From Clostridia bacterium (GTDB taxonomy: Bacteria > Bacillota > Clostridia > Oscillospirales > Butyricicoccaceae), in contig JAFYNW010000094.1 in assembly GCA_017547995.1 (NCBI GenBank), positions 1 to 7,289 on the forward strand: 7,289 nucleotides of DNA. The letters run 5' to 3'. Made by a program: the position numbers and the translations under genes. The notes beneath the pieces were generated by a model that was not told where the DNA came from, did not search any database, and worked only from the letters and a program-made list of their open reading frames with translations. Shown in pieces: positions 6,584-7,289 of this stretch (position 1 is the first letter of the stretch; each line of letters begins with the position of its first letter).

Positions 6584-6612
6584 ATTATAGCACAGGAATG
6601 GGGATATTGCAA
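6584..6612 (-). promoter_or_regulatory. Promoter of the riboswitch-DUF4430 unit
   Basis: On the minus strand TTGCAA (6612-6607) and a perfect TATAAT (6589-6584) are spaced by 17 bases. Transcription would start near 6577, about 14 bases before the riboswitch P1 stem. Confidence 0.8.
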
Positions 6613-6657
6613 TAAGAAAATAAGCTTAAGCGGAAGGAGCAGACGACCCTGCAATCC

Positions 6658-6732
6658 GTAGGGGCGAGCATTGCTCGTCCGCGGGACATTCGTGAATATA
6701 CGTGATTATCGTAGAGGGCTTGCTCCCACCGC
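6658..6732. repeat. GTAGGG-type palindrome plus a degenerate neighbour
   Basis: The copy at 6658-6682 starts GTAGGGG and ends TCCGC. GGGCGAGC at 6662-6669 pairs with GCTCGTCC at 6673-6680, with one G-T wobble and a three-base loop. A looser relative at 6711-6732 starts GTAGAGGG and ends CACCGC, with only GGG/CCC complementary (6716-6718, 6725-6727). They sit in the roughly 140-base gap between the DUF4430 promoter and the YitT-gene terminator; no gene is visible in that gap. Confidence 0.5.
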
Positions 6733-6755
6733 CTTAATAAATGCATTGCAGATAC

Positions 6756-6785
6756 AAAAAAGCCACCCTGTATGGAGTGGCTTTT
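6756..6785 (-). terminator. Terminator of the YitT-family gene
   Basis: AAAAGCCAC at 6758-6766 pairs with GTGGCTTTT at 6777-6785. The next pair is a G-T wobble in minus-strand RNA but a C-A mismatch in plus-strand RNA, and six A at 6756-6761 give a U6 tract on the minus strand. It is therefore oriented for the minus-strand gene ending at 6796. It is nearly identical to the terminator at 5883-5912. Confidence 0.88.
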
Positions 6786-6795
6786 CAACAATATT

Positions 6796-7289
6796 TTAAT
6801 TTTCTTTATCAAGCGGTACGAAGCGCTTGCCGTCTGCCGCGTAAACCGAAAGCATCGGCATAACCTCGACGAATGAATCAGGCGAATGCTCCACAAGATA
6901 GCGGCGGATGATAGCCGACTGTGCAGGCGAGCAAACGCAGGAAACCTTGACCTTGCGCTCGTTTGTGTAAGCGCCTGTGATATCGTAAAGTGTGACACCG
7001 CGTCCCAATTCCTTCATGATATACTCGCTCAGCTTTGCATAATCTGACGTGATAATCTCGATTTTATAAAGCTTGTAGCCCATGCTGTACATCACGTAGT
7101 CCATGATGCTGTTGCAGACAAAATGGTTGAGGAAGGCGTAAATAGCCACATCGCGGGAAAACATAAATGTAGAAATTACGAGAATCAGCCCGTCGACAGC
7201 CATCATAACGCGTACAACGTTGACGTTGCGGAAGACCTTTTTCTGCAGAATAGCCGAAATCGTATCCGAGCCGCCGAAAGTATAGCCGC
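6796..7289 (-). CDS. YitT family membrane protein, C-terminal part (partial)
   Basis: The minus-strand frame is open to the window edge, so the start lies outside. The 163 visible residues begin GYTFGGSDTISAIL, a segment typical of YitT-family (PF02588) membrane domains, where GG-[ST]-D motifs precede a helix. Hydrophobic segments follow (VMMAVDGLILVISTFMF and the region after AIYAFLNHFV). The last ~85 residues are a cytosolic DUF2179 domain: YKIEIITSDY, then GRGVTLYDITGAYT, KVKVSCVCS and SFVEVMPMLSVY. An internal ATG at 7206 is not the real start because the family signature continues upstream of it. These proteins are widespread in Firmicutes and poorly characterised; no substrate is inferred. 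It ends 11 bases before its own terminator. Confidence 0.9.
   Translation of the reverse strand, partial: GYTFGGSDTISAILQKKVFRNVNVVRVMMAVDGLILVISTFMFSRDVAIYAFLNHFVCNSIMDYVMYSMGYKLYKIEIITSDYAKLSEYIMKELGRGVTLYDITGAYTNERKVKVSCVCSPAQSAIIRRYLVEHSPDSFVEVMPMLSVYAADGKRFVPLDKEN

Noticed and set aside
6585..6998. Minus-strand frame spanning the YitT 3' end, the terminator and the repeat
   Set aside because: It is a shadow in another frame and runs through the YitT-gene terminator and a palindromic repeat.
6796..7206. A complete 136-residue gene starting at 7206
   Set aside because: The frame and the YitT signature (GGSDTISAIL) continue upstream to the window edge, so this is a partial gene.

Overview
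The window looks like chromosomal DNA of a strictly anaerobic, Gram-positive clostridial bacterium, most likely of the Ruminococcaceae/Oscillospiraceae type. This rests on a single-chain pyruvate:ferredoxin oxidoreductase, the families DUF3841 and DUF3842, an ECF-type vitamin uptake component, a YitT-family membrane protein, Shine-Dalgarno-led starts and strong U-tract terminators. The lineage is inferred from gene content and style, not from a marker gene.

Layout. Positions 1-259 hold no gene and look like a patchwork of palindromic, dispersed-type repeat modules. A DUF3841 gene follows at 260-808 (+). Positions 809-1146 hold more palindromic repeat modules, a terminator-like hairpin and the probable nifJ promoter. 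The large nifJ gene (1147-4686, +) fills half the window and ends at a very strong intrinsic terminator. Next are a DUF3842 gene (4792-5205, +), a structured 140-base leader with a U7 tract, and an ECF transporter substrate-binding (S) component (5348-5878, +). A bidirectional terminator separates this gene from a convergent minus-strand unit. That unit consists of a promoter, a compact cobalamin-type riboswitch, a terminator and a DUF4430 lipoprotein (true start at 6344). Upstream of it lies another palindromic repeat, then the terminator and 3' part of a YitT/DUF2179 gene (-) that runs off the right edge.

Function. nifJ supplies central anaerobic metabolism (pyruvate to acetyl-CoA, CO2 and reduced ferredoxin) and shows the codon bias of a highly expressed gene. 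The most informative unit is on the minus strand. A B12-class riboswitch with a recognisable P1 stem, core and terminator precedes a small lipoprotein whose only domain belongs to the family related to the transcobalamin C-terminal domain. This suggests a surface corrinoid-binding protein switched off when cobalamin is plentiful. The ECF S component opposite it is a separate vitamin uptake protein; its substrate cannot be fixed from sequence, and its leader is a candidate regulatory RNA of a class I do not recognise. No tRNA, rRNA, CRISPR array, transposase or phage gene is visible.
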